55,643 nucleotides of DNA from a virus, in the IMG/VR virus record IMGVR_UViG_3300032331_001807, positions 1 through 55,643 of that record; one strand, written 5' to 3'. Under the pieces are notes generated by a model. The model saw nothing but the letters and a program-made list of their open reading frames with translations. It ran no database searches and was not told the origin of the DNA. The position numbers and the translations under genes were made by a program. Position 1 is the stretch's first letter. Each line of letters opens with the position of its first letter. Below, in pieces: positions 15,032 to 22,689 of the stretch.

Positions 15032-16957
15032 TCAAATCTCACACACGCCACCGACGCAGGCGGCTTCACGGGCACCGTCGCCCTCGTCACGGGTCTCGTA
15101 GTGGGTGAGCAGGGTGAAGTCCACGGCGGGCATCGTCCGCTGCGACTCGCGGTACTCCTCCTCGGTGATCTCGACGTAGGGGGCGAGGCGGTACTTGGTC
15201 GGGTCGTAGGGGAGGAACGACAGGCCCGTCACCTCGTCAAAGTTCTTCCAGAGCCACTCGCCCACCTCCCGCCACTCCTCCTCGCGGACGTAGACGGTGG
15301 CGGACTGATTGTGGCCCTTGTCGCCACACCACGTCCGCATGATCTGGCGGTACCGCTCCAGTTGCTCCAGCGCCTTCTCGTGCTCGCGGAGCTTGGCACC
15401 GTCGGGGGACTTCACCGGGAAGCGGGCGACCCACACGTCCACGGCGTCGTCCTCCAAGTTCTCCTGCCCGTTCTCCTTGAACAGCGGCACGCCTTGGTCG
15501 CGGACGAGGTGGTACAGCGGGTCCTTCGACGAGATGCGAACGTGGCGGTGGTAGTACTTGGCGTACCGGGTGTGGAACCCCGAGGCGCAGTCCACGAACT
15601 GCGACGAGTTCCCCGAGGGCTTGCCGCAGGTGATCGCCGCAGGGCGGTTCTGCTTGAGGGCGTCCGCCGCGATGAGGGCCGTCGAACGGGCGATGGCGTT
15701 CAAGTACGTCATCGCGTCCTCGTCGCCCGAGAGCGCCGGGTTGTCGCACTGCCCGGTGATGTCCACGCCGAGAAGTCGGTCCTCGTCGCAGAGCTCCTTC
15801 CAAGCAGGACGGAGATACGGGAAGTGCGTGTAGCTGGACTGGATCACGCCGAGCCAAGCCGCCGTGCGGACCTTCTCGGACATCGTCTCCAGCGTGTCGT
15901 GCGGGCGCATCACGGCAGCGGTGAGGTTGCAGAACTGTCCGCCGCCCCCCTCGCCCGTCCACGGGTCGGTCGCCCGCTTGAAGCGCAGGAGGATCTCGCC
16001 GCAGGGGTTGCTACGGAACTCCCCGCCGCGCTTGGCCACGTTCTTCGGGCTGACGATGTAGAAGCCCCGCTCGCCCGAACCCGACTTGGCGAGGGAGTCC
16101 CACTCGCGCCAGAACACCTCCTCGGTGGGGCGGTCGAGGTACACGGCGCTGTTGTTCGCCATGTAACGGATGGACGGGAAGGTGCCCTTCGACCAATCCT
16201 TGGCGTCACGCATCTCGGCGTCGTCCACGTCGCTGAACGAAATGAGGGACGCGCGGCGGAAGCCACCCACCATCACGATCTCCGCGATCATGCACATGAT
16301 GTCGTGCGCCTCGACGGGCTTGAGGCGACGCCCCGCCGCCTTGGCGATGGTCTCCCCGGCGAAGTCCAGCACCCGCTTGAGGGGTTCCGGCCCGCTGGCC
16401 CGCCCGCCCTTGGTGTGGAGGCGTTCGCCCTTCGCCCGGATGAGTGAGTAGTTCCAGTTGACCCGGTGCCCGAGGTGGTACTGCACCATCCCGAAGTACA
16501 CGGCGTCCGCCCAGCCTTCGGTCGAGTCTTGGATGATGTAGTCGATGGTGTCGTTCGTGGGAGCAGCGATCACCGGGAGGTTGTCGGTGAACGTCCGCTC
16601 GACGGAGAAGCCAACGCCCGTCCCCTGCATGAGAATGTAGAGCGCCTCGCTGAACGCCCGGAGGTTGTCCACGGGCAGGAACGAGCAGTTGTACCCGCAC
16701 ACGTTGTCGCGGTCCATCGCAGGACCAGCGCACCACAGCGCCCGCATCGACCCCAGCACGTCGAAGTCGAGGATGGCCTTCTCGGTCTTCTCACGGAGCC
16801 CGTGCGGCACGGGCTTGTCCTTGAAGATGTAGCTGACGTAGCGGTGGACGGTCTCGGGCCACGTCTCGCGGCGCTTCTGGTCCTCCAGCCAGCGCGCGTA
16901 GGTGCGCGTGTACACGAATTCACTCAACAAATTGGGGAAAGGACTCCCATCGAGCAT
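15032..16957 (-). CDS. adenosylcobalamin-dependent (class II) ribonucleotide reductase
   Basis: A 641-residue monomeric class II reductase resembling the Lactobacillus leichmannii triphosphate reductase. Landmarks are GSMRALWCAGPA, a cysteine in GYNCSFLPV, the radical-site block RSNPCGEILLRF, and the C-terminal thiol pair ACVGGVCEI that re-reduces the active site. It makes deoxynucleotides for phage replication and needs cobalamin but no separate small subunit or oxygen. The ATG at 16957 has a GAGGAG ribosome site 7 bases upstream; a longer TTG start at 16981 would overlap that site and is rejected. It precedes clamp-loader genes. Confidence 0.9.
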   Translation of the reverse strand: MLDGSPFPNLLSEFVYTRTYARWLEDQKRRETWPETVHRYVSYIFKDKPVPHGLREKTEKAILDFDVLGSMRALWCAGPAMDRDNVCGYNCSFLPVDNLRAFSEALYILMQGTGVGFSVERTFTDNLPVIAAPTNDTIDYIIQDSTEGWADAVYFGMVQYHLGHRVNWNYSLIRAKGERLHTKGGRASGPEPLKRVLDFAGETIAKAAGRRLKPVEAHDIMCMIAEIVMVGGFRRASLISFSDVDDAEMRDAKDWSKGTFPSIRYMANNSAVYLDRPTEEVFWREWDSLAKSGSGERGFYIVSPKNVAKRGGEFRSNPCGEILLRFKRATDPWTGEGGGGQFCNLTAAVMRPHDTLETMSEKVRTAAWLGVIQSSYTHFPYLRPAWKELCDEDRLLGVDITGQCDNPALSGDEDAMTYLNAIARSTALIAADALKQNRPAAITCGKPSGNSSQFVDCASGFHTRYAKYYHRHVRISSKDPLYHLVRDQGVPLFKENGQENLEDDAVDVWVARFPVKSPDGAKLREHEKALEQLERYRQIMRTWCGDKGHNQSATVYVREEEWREVGEWLWKNFDEVTGLSFLPYDPTKYRLAPYVEITEEEYRESQRTMPAVDFTLLTHYETRDEGDGAREAACVGGVCEI

Positions 16958-17072
16958 GAGTTGACTCCTCACTCGTTCCAAGGCGTTGTAGGTTGGTGGA
17001 GGTGGCGACGCCTCGACCCGGACGCGCCCTCGGGGGGCACATCGGGAGAGGTATCAAAGGGCAAACGGGAGG

Positions 17073-18032
17073 TCAGAGGGCCATGCGGAGAAGGCCCGAT
17101 TCCAGAACGTCCCAAGGGCTGACGGCACCGTCGAACACGGCGGTCTGTGCCTTCGCGATGACGTTCACCAGCCCCCTGCACCCCTCGACCCCCCAAGCTC
17201 TGGCGCAGGGGAGCACCTTGTGCTCCCAGTACCACGGATTCGACCCTACCCGTCCAGCGGCGGTCGCCACGGACATACCCTTGGCGTGCAGGTAGGATGC
17301 TTGGAGCCAGCGGAAGGCCGTGGGGGTGAGCGTCCGTCCGCAGAGCTCAATCGTCGGGTCGCCCTTCTTGGAGTTCTTGTACCGGGCGAGCTCGTCGGAG
17401 ATGAGCTTCGCGTTGCGTGTCCCGAGGGCGTCTGCCACCGAGCCTCCATCGAGCTCCGTGAGCGGGGCGAGCGTGCCCTTGAGGTGGGAGGGCTCCAGCA
17501 GCGTCACGCCGAGGGTCGTGGCGTACCGAACCACTTTGTCCACTTCGTAGGAGACCACCCCGAGGTCGTTGCCCACGAGCTTCACGAGCGCCCTCGCCAG
17601 ACCGTCGGGGAGGTCCACGCCACGGGACTTGGAGAGCTCACGGGCGTACTCGGCGGCGTACTCGTCCAGCTTGTAGAACGGGGGGAGGGTGAAGGTCTTG
17701 GTCTGCGCGGCGGGGAACCCGTCGAGGATGCCCCCCGAAGGCTTGTCGGCCTCGCTCACCAGCAGCAGGGTGAGCAACGGGTTGGGGTCACGGAGGTGGT
17801 CGGCCACGTCCCCCGGGACCAACTTCTCCGGGTGGGTCACGATGGCGAGGGTGGGCTTGGAGGACAGCACCCCCACGAAGCCCATGAGAGACTGCAACCC
17901 GCCCCGGTCGGTGCCGTCCAACGGAACCGTGTCGTACCCCTCTCGGACGAACTTGGCGACGGTCTCGCGGACGAACGTCCTGCGACGGTGAGCGTCGGAC
18001 CCGCCCACCAAGAGTGCCGCAGGGACCTTCAC
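17073..18032 (-). CDS. clamp-loader delta subunit-like (HolA-like)
   Basis: A 319-residue protein starting at a GTG that overlaps the TGA of the delta-prime gene (GTGA). The opening MKVPAALLVGGSDAHRRRTFVRETVAKF, the central strand region (KPTLAIVTHPEKL, LLTLLLVSEADKPSG) and a helical C-terminal collar domain (LARYKNSKKGDPTIEL, AFRWLQASYLHAKGMS) follow the three-domain layout of the bacterial delta subunit. It would open the phage sliding clamp. Sequence divergence is high, and the call leans on order, length and the adjacent delta-prime and distant clamp genes. Confidence 0.65.
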   Translation of the reverse strand: MKVPAALLVGGSDAHRRRTFVRETVAKFVREGYDTVPLDGTDRGGLQSLMGFVGVLSSKPTLAIVTHPEKLVPGDVADHLRDPNPLLTLLLVSEADKPSGGILDGFPAAQTKTFTLPPFYKLDEYAAEYARELSKSRGVDLPDGLARALVKLVGNDLGVVSYEVDKVVRYATTLGVTLLEPSHLKGTLAPLTELDGGSVADALGTRNAKLISDELARYKNSKKGDPTIELCGRTLTPTAFRWLQASYLHAKGMSVATAAGRVGSNPWYWEHKVLPCARAWGVEGCRGLVNVIAKAQTAVFDGAVSPWDVLESGLLRMAL

Positions 18033-18667
18033 GATGCGGCCCGGTGGTCGGCTACGAGGAAGGCCGCGACCATGCGGGCGGGCGTCAAGGGAGACCCGCT
18101 GAACAGCGGTCGGAGGCTCTCCCACAGGGACGTGTGCTTCACGTCGGGGTCGGGCCGGGACAGCTTGGGTGCGAGGGCGTCCACGACGGCGCGGAGCAGG
18201 AGGTCGGAGCTCTCGGCCTCCTTCAGCATCTCGACCACCGTCACCCAGTCCCCCTCGTGGTACGCCGCGAGGAGGGACTCGGCCACGGTGTCGTAGCCCT
18301 CCGTGCGGGCATCCACCCCCGGACAGAACTGGAGGATGCACCGGGAGCGGAGGGTGAGGGACACCCCGCCGAGGTCCCATGCCCAGAGGAACGGGCGCGT
18401 GCCCTCCGGGTCGAACTCCTCGATGGTCTTGAGGAGCACGTCGCTGGTGGCAGGGTTCACCTCGTCCACGGGACCGACGAGCACCGAGGAACGGCCCCCT
18501 CCGACAGCCCGCTGGGACAGCAAGGCCACCAACTCCCGCGCCCCCTCCTTCTTGAGCGAGGAGCCCGTGAAGGGGAGCAGTCGCCCGAAGGCGAGGGCCG
18601 CAGCGTGACCCACGGACTCCGCACCGGGTCCGTGGTAGAGGATGCAGGACGTGGGCGTGTAGGTCAC
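18029..18667 (-). CDS. clamp-loader delta-prime-like subunit (HolB-like)
   Basis: A 212-residue AAA+ domain without a functional P-loop. The segment VDEVNPATSDVLLKTIEEFDPEGTRPFLWAWD followed by LTLRSRCILQF matches the conserved path of delta-prime (A/N-x-LLKTLEE-P then T-x-RSRC, the SRC motif carrying the arginine finger). It is shorter than cellular delta-prime and appears to lack the collar domain. With the delta-like gene downstream it forms a two-gene clamp-loader unit; no gamma/tau-type ATPase is seen in the window. The ATG follows a GGGCGTAA motif by 38 bases. Confidence 0.7.
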   Translation of the reverse strand: MTYTPTSCILYHGPGAESVGHAAALAFGRLLPFTGSSLKKEGARELVALLSQRAVGGGRSSVLVGPVDEVNPATSDVLLKTIEEFDPEGTRPFLWAWDLGGVSLTLRSRCILQFCPGVDARTEGYDTVAESLLAAYHEGDWVTVVEMLKEAESSDLLLRAVVDALAPKLSRPDPDVKHTSLWESLRPLFSGSPLTPARMVAAFLVADHRAAS

Positions 18668-18705
18668 CGGGTCACCGTACAGGGGGCTGGAGGGACACCC
18701 CTCCG

Positions 18706-19164
18706 TTACGCCCCCAGTGCGACCCCGTCATCGCCCAAGGCAACGCTGTAGGAGGAGACCACCATCGGTCGGGTGTACTCGTCGTAACGGACGATCTCAC
18801 AGACGCTCGCCCGGGACACCCCGAGGTGGTCGATGATGTACTGGAGGGCGGCTTTCCCGTCGAAGTCCTTGCAGGAGAACACGTCCAACTGGAAGAACCG
18901 TCGGAGCGTCCATGTGTGGATCGAGACGTGAGAGGTCGAGATGACCACCATCCCGGTGGTGCCCCCTTCGTCTTGAAACCGTCCCCCGGCTTGAACCGCT
19001 GCCAGCTTGGCAGGGTCGAGCTCCACGTCCTTGAACACGGGTCCGTGGATGATCTCCATGTCCAGCCTCTCACAGAGACCGACAAAGAACTCTCGGAGGT
19101 GCTCGTGGGTGAACACCGAGGGGTCACGAACCGAAGCGTCAAGGGTGATGTGCCTACCAGCCAT
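18706..19164 (-). CDS. S-adenosylmethionine decarboxylase-like (SpeD family)
   Basis: A 152-residue protein with the prokaryotic SpeD pattern: GGTTGMVVISTSHVSIHTW (residues 67-85), containing the pyruvoyl-forming Ser78 preceded by Thr instead of the usual Glu, the catalytic His83, and Cys98 in LDVFSCKDF. The enzyme cleaves itself to make a pyruvoyl group and decarboxylates AdoMet for spermidine synthesis. Polyamine genes in phages may aid DNA condensation or host metabolism. The Thr at the cleavage site is unusual, so processing may be altered. No spermidine synthase is adjacent. Confidence 0.8.
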   Translation of the reverse strand: MAGRHITLDASVRDPSVFTHEHLREFFVGLCERLDMEIIHGPVFKDVELDPAKLAAVQAGGRFQDEGGTTGMVVISTSHVSIHTWTLRRFFQLDVFSCKDFDGKAALQYIIDHLGVSRASVCEIVRYDEYTRPMVVSSYSVALGDDGVALGA

Positions 19165-19181
19165 TCCAGTGGTCCTCCCGG

Positions 19182-19505
19182 CTACGAGCCGAAGTCAACC
19201 CACGAGGACCAGACTGATCCTGTGAGGGTGCGTCGCAGATACGCCTCCACGAGGTTCCTCGCGAGGGGGTTCCTCCACCCGAACTGATAGGGAGGGGTCA
19301 CCACCACCAACTCCGCGAGGGATGGGACCACAGCCCCCTCCCAGAAGTCCCCCGGCCAGACGTACCCGTAAGGCTGGAGGTTCACCTCCCGCGAGGGATG
19401 AGCTCTGGAACCCAGAGGGAACGTGGCCAACAGGTCACCCCTCAACAGGCCCCAGCAGTTATCCACCAGCCCTCGGAAGGACAGCAGGGTGTCAGTATCA
19501 CTCAC
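19182..19505 (-). CDS. hypothetical protein (107 aa)
   Basis: A 107-residue protein with many aromatic and proline residues (NLQPYGYVWPGDFWEGAVVPSLAELVVVTPPYQFGWRNP). No motif recognised. The sequence ends close to the SpeD start, so the two probably share a transcript that begins in or upstream of the gene-free region 19506-20276. TPPY here is unlikely to be a methyltransferase motif because the surrounding fold elements are absent. Confidence 0.55.
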   Translation of the reverse strand: MSDTDTLLSFRGLVDNCWGLLRGDLLATFPLGSRAHPSREVNLQPYGYVWPGDFWEGAVVPSLAELVVVTPPYQFGWRNPLARNLVEAYLRRTLTGSVWSSWVDFGS

Positions 19506-20276
19506 GCTACAAGGCAGTCCATAGGACCGTTAGGTACACGTCCCCCTACCTCCCCCTCCTCGGAAGGGTCGGATCGAAGGTCTAGGTCTGTCCCGAGCCG
19601 TCGTAGCTGTTCGTCGGTGTGTGTCTACTACTACTTGAACTGGATGTACTGGAACGACTGGTTGTGGAAGTAGTGGTACGAGGAGTGAGTGAGGGAGGAT
19701 TGAGTGAGGGAGGATTGAGTGTGAGGTGGTGATGGTTGTTGCTGTTGAAATTATTGGTACCAACTACTTCCACCCTTGATCTCCCTTATCTACCTCTCCC
19801 TTACGGTGAGAGTCTGTTCCCTTCTAGCCAACGGGAACGGGAGGATGGATGCAGGGAGAGCTAGTCTTTCGTACCTCTCTCCGGGGGCCTCTTGACGTAG
19901 GCACCTAGCAGCTTGGTCTTCGTCGTGGGGAGGGGAAGGTGGAACCCTTACTCACCGGGAGATTGGGAACGGACCCTACTGGCCTTTACAGGGGCTTGGG
20001 GGTCTGCCTCGTCGGTGTCTACAGGTAGCCTCGTACTCTCACGGGATCGCCGGTAGCTCCAGCTTGACTGTTCATCACAGCCCTCTACGACCTTTCGGTC
20101 TGGAATCCGTCAGACACCCCTGTTGGAGAGGTGCCCGTCTTTCCCCGGGTGATTTTCCACGCAGCCGAAGCTCGTGGGTTCCCAACCGGGAGGGGTTTCC
20201 ACAACCCGTCACCTCCCTCGCAAGGGGGGTGGGGGTGACGATCCGAGGCGGACCTATCACGGGGTCGGTCGGGATG
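19506..20276 (-). ncRNA. gene-free, hairpin-rich region; candidate large structured RNA
   Basis: About 770 bases without a credible coding frame, unlike the packed genome around it. The minus-strand reading shows many local hairpins: GACC-GAAA-GGTC with a GNRA loop (20089-20100), GTCTG/CAGAC nearby, CCCG/CGGG (20134-20149), GTTCCC/GGGAAC (19816-19838), GGAGAG/CTCTCC enclosing a GAAA (19855-19882) and CTCTC/GAGAG (19794-19812). A TTGACA at 20275-20280 could be a -35 element, though the -10 is weak. A 15-bp unit is repeated in tandem at 19686-19720 and a 10-bp palindrome lies at 19754-19763. It could be a large ornate phage RNA (GOLLD/ROOL-like) or an origin/control region; no tRNA or RNase P pattern was recognised. 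Confidence 0.4.
19686..19720. repeat. 15-bp tandem repeat, about 2.3 copies
   Basis: The unit TGAGTGAGGGAGGAT occurs twice back to back (19686-19700 and 19701-19715) and is followed by TGAGT, the start of a third copy. It sits in the gene-free region and could be an iteron-like site or part of the RNA candidate. Confidence 0.8.
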
Positions 20277-20639
20277 TCAACCGGGCGATGAGAGGACGTA
20301 GAGGTGCCAGAGGAACACGGACAGGAACACCACGAACAGCCCGTGGAGGAGACCCTCACGGGTGCGGTGGTCAAGGGTCGCCCGCTCCAAGCACTTCAGC
20401 CCGAACCAGAACAACCAGAACTTGGCCGTCCCGTAGAGCAGGGGTGACACGTTCCAGAGCGAGCGCATGAGGAGGTTCAACTCCGTGTGCCTCCCCCCTG
20501 TGAGCGCACGGGACGTGAGGATGGCGTCGATGAAGTTGAGCCACTTGCACCACTCCTCCAGCCCAGAGATCCCCACGGGCCTCGGCACCCAGTGCCAACT
20601 GGGCCTCGGTGCTGGAGTTTTGTTCTCGTCGTCGTCCAT
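20277..20639 (-). CDS. small membrane protein, DUF5658-like (120 aa)
   Basis: The N-terminus is acidic then Pro-rich and cytosolic (MDDDENKTPAPRPSWHW). WLNFIDAILTSRALTGGRHTELNLLM is the start of a membrane domain in which an Asp-containing first helix and the E-x-N-x-L-M element recall DUF5658 family proteins. Two further hydrophobic helices follow (LLYGTAKFWLFWFGLKCL, LLHGLFVVFLSVFLWHLYVL). A strong ribosome site (GGAGGAGAG) fixes the ATG at 20639. A GGTTAC sequence lies 22 bases upstream. Role unknown; it could modify the host membrane. Confidence 0.7.
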   Translation of the reverse strand: MDDDENKTPAPRPSWHWVPRPVGISGLEEWCKWLNFIDAILTSRALTGGRHTELNLLMRSLWNVSPLLYGTAKFWLFWFGLKCLERATLDHRTREGLLHGLFVVFLSVFLWHLYVLSSPG

Positions 20640-20793
20640 CTCTCCTCCGTGAGACGATAGGGTAACCCGCGAACCACGGGGGAGCCTTCCACGGGCTCGC
20701 CAGAGCCTCCCGAGGAGCCCGGACGGGTGGTAGGGGCAGGGGGGTCGTCGGAGCGACCAGAAGGGGCCGTCCCGCTCGACGGAGAGGGGGGGT

Positions 20794-21429
20794 CTACGGG
20801 AGCTCAACCCACTGGAGGGTCGTGGCGCTGTTCACGAAGGTGACGCCCATGTGCTCGACGCGCTTGCCGCCGTCCCTGTGGGCGTGCCCGAAGAAGTGAT
20901 GGGTCACCCTGTGCGGGCGGTAGGTGAGGGCGCTGGTGATCGGGCCGATGCCCGGGTAGAGCCCGTTGAGGATGCCGTCCGGGGGGCTGTGGGTGAGCAG
21001 CACGTCCGGGTCGCAGTCGAAGCACCGCTGCGTGAGGTCGATGAGCTCCGAGTAGGTGGCCTCCCGGTTCCACTCCCCGGCGATGAGCGGGATGTGGCCG
21101 AACCCAGCGAACTTCAGACCCCCGAAGGTGCAGCCCTCGGGGGTGACCTCGCGGGCGTCCACTCCCTCGCGGCGCAGGAGGGAGGCGAGGTGGGCGTAGT
21201 CATGGTTGCCGGGGACCAACAGCACGGGTGCGCCCAAGAGCCGTCGCCGGATGCTGAACGACTTGTAGCCGAACCAGTTGGTCTGCCAACGCACCTCGAC
21301 CTCTCGGTTGCCACGGGTCTTGTTGGGGAAGAAGTCACCCGTGAGCACCCACAGGTCCGGGGCGATCCCGTTCACCCGGTCGAAAACGTTGTAGTGGCCG
21401 TGGAGGTCCGATGCGTGTGCGACTCTCAT
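20794..21429 (-). CDS. calcineurin-like metallophosphoesterase (211 aa)
   Basis: All signature metal motifs are visible: ASDLHGHY (residues 6-13), LTGDFFP near 34, PGNHDYAHL near 74, LLTHSPPDG near 145 and FGHAHRDGG near 180. It is much shorter than the Mre11-like gene and lacks its capping domain, so it is a stand-alone phosphoesterase, perhaps for nucleotides or a host signal. It overlaps the flavin reductase gene by 4 bases (ATGA) and probably forms an operon with it and the methyltransferase fragment. Confidence 0.85.
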   Translation of the reverse strand: MRVAHASDLHGHYNVFDRVNGIAPDLWVLTGDFFPNKTRGNREVEVRWQTNWFGYKSFSIRRRLLGAPVLLVPGNHDYAHLASLLRREGVDAREVTPEGCTFGGLKFAGFGHIPLIAGEWNREATYSELIDLTQRCFDCDPDVLLTHSPPDGILNGLYPGIGPITSALTYRPHRVTHHFFGHAHRDGGKRVEHMGVTFVNSATTLQWVELP

Positions 21430-22097
21430 AGTCCCAAGGCTTCCACGAAGCGTGTGATCTGCCCCCGGCCAGCGGGTGACACGAGGTGCAGCCCGACGTG
21501 CGGGCGGTTCGATCCATCACCCTGTTCGACGTTGAGGTCGAAGGTGCGCTGCCAGACCATCTGGGCGTCGAGCGGGACGGTGAAGCCCAGCCGGATGAAC
21601 ACTTCTTGGAGGCAGATGGCGACCTTCTGGCCCTCGTAGTGCTGCCCCGCCACGAGCACCCCGGCGAGTTTCCCGGCGAGGGGGTTGGCCTCCCCGTACA
21701 CGGAGGCCCGGTTCTCCAGCGTGTTCATGCGCTCGATCACCCGCTGGAGCAGGGACGAGTGGGACATCCACCGCACGCTCGTCGCCCACAGCACCACGTC
21801 GGCGTCCGCGATCCCGTCGTAGAGGACGGGCATCTCGTCCTCACCGCCGTACTTGGCGGGGTCGTCCACGGAGTTCTTGTGCGCCCAGCAGCGGTACGGA
21901 CCCGCGTCGGGACTCGCACAGTTGCGCCCCCCGCCCGCGTAGCACGAGAGGTTCTGGACGACGTGGAGCTTCGCCGCGTCGAGGAGGGTGACATCGTGCC
22001 CACGGGAGGCGATCACCCGCAGGGATGCCTCTAGCATCATCCCGCTGGCGGACTCTTCAAGGGCGTGCGTGGTGGTCGAAATTCCAAGTACCTTCAT
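21426..22097 (-). CDS. NAD(P)H-dependent FMN reductase-like flavoprotein
   Basis: A 223-residue flavodoxin-fold protein. It starts MKVLGISTTTHALEESASGMMLEASL, the phosphate-binding loop after the first strand of NADPH-dependent FMN reductases. A cysteine-bearing stretch (CYAGGGRNCASPDAGPYRCW) resembles the iron-sulfur flavoprotein branch, and LWATSVRWMSHSSLLQRVIERM is the strand-helix around the flavin ring. It could supply reducing power for nucleotide reduction or modification; the class II reductase in the window needs thiol reductants. Substrate unknown. It overlaps both neighbours by 4 bases. Confidence 0.8.
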   Translation of the reverse strand: MKVLGISTTTHALEESASGMMLEASLRVIASRGHDVTLLDAAKLHVVQNLSCYAGGGRNCASPDAGPYRCWAHKNSVDDPAKYGGEDEMPVLYDGIADADVVLWATSVRWMSHSSLLQRVIERMNTLENRASVYGEANPLAGKLAGVLVAGQHYEGQKVAICLQEVFIRLGFTVPLDAQMVWQRTFDLNVEQGDGSNRPHVGLHLVSPAGRGQITRFVEALGL

Positions 22098-22459
22098 GGC
22101 GTCAACATAGGGTGAACGATAGGCGCGGCGTTGACGACCCGTTCGTTCGCCGCATGGGCGTCGGCCTCGATGGCTTCGCAGTCTTCGAGGGCCGTCACCA
22201 CCCGGAACAGCGGGTGCGACCCGTGCCTACCCAACCCGCCGAAGAACACCAACGAGCCCGTGGGGGTGAGCTTCGGGAGGGCGCGGAGGAAGATGCCCGA
22301 CAACCAATCCGCGAACTCACGGTCGCTCGCCCACTGGTTGTCCCAAGCGGCATCAGCGATTCCGTAGTACGGGGGGTCGGTGAGCAGCAGGTGAACGGTG
22401 CCGTCTTTCAACGTCGGGATGAAGTCCTCGGCCCGTGAAGGTAGAACGTAGGAACCCAT
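22094..22459 (-). CDS. DNA methyltransferase fragment, DPPY half only
   Basis: A 121-residue protein with LLLTDPPYYGIADAAWDNQWASDREFADWL, the catalytic motif IV (DPPY) and following helix of N6-adenine/N4-cytosine methyltransferases, then LPKLTPTGSLVFFGGLGRHGSHPLF. In the beta-type order, a target-recognition domain and the AdoMet-binding motif (F-x-G-x-G) should follow, but the chain stops after about 30 more residues. It is therefore either a truncated remnant or one half of a split enzyme. The ATG at 22459 shares a CATG with the divergent gene at 22458. Confidence 0.65.
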   Translation of the reverse strand: MGSYVLPSRAEDFIPTLKDGTVHLLLTDPPYYGIADAAWDNQWASDREFADWLSGIFLRALPKLTPTGSLVFFGGLGRHGSHPLFRVVTALEDCEAIEADAHAANERVVNAAPIVHPMLTP

Positions 22460-22685
22460 GCCCGACGATACGTCTCGCGTCACCTTCGTGATCCAACTCG
22501 ACAAGCTGAAGTCCTGCGTCCAGTGCAAGGGCAAGGTGACGCTGGGTGAGGTGAAATGGAAACGGGGGCGCGACGAGATGTCGTGCCCCCGTGGGGTGTG
22601 CGCCGGGTGCGGGTGGTTGTACTACTCGATCCCGGCGTTCTCGTACTGGGACTACTTCGTCGGCGGCGGGAAGCGACCGACGTGA
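22458..22685 (+). CDS. zinc-ribbon protein (75 aa)
   Basis: A small protein with two cysteine pairs, SCVQCKGKV and SCPRGVCAGCGWLYY, that form a likely zinc ribbon, and an aromatic C-terminus (YSIPAFSYWDYFVGGGKRP). Its start ATG overlaps, on the opposite strand, the start ATG of the methyltransferase fragment. Any promoter for either gene must therefore lie inside the other. It could be a small DNA- or protein-binding factor. Function unknown. Confidence 0.7.
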   Translation: MPDDTSRVTFVIQLDKLKSCVQCKGKVTLGEVKWKRGRDEMSCPRGVCAGCGWLYYSIPAFSYWDYFVGGGKRPT

Positions 22686-22689
22686 GCCG

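Noticed and set aside
19530-19763. Open minus-strand frame rich in T, S, H and P in the gene-free region
   Set aside because: Its composition comes from the CTC/CCT-rich tandem repeats; there is no ribosome site and no plausible fold. The region looks like RNA rather than protein.
20041-20240. Possible tRNA or RNase P RNA in the gene-free region
   Set aside because: GGGGAAAGACGGGC recalls the RNase P core and some loops recall tRNA arms, but no cloverleaf, T-loop or matching second RNase P core was found.
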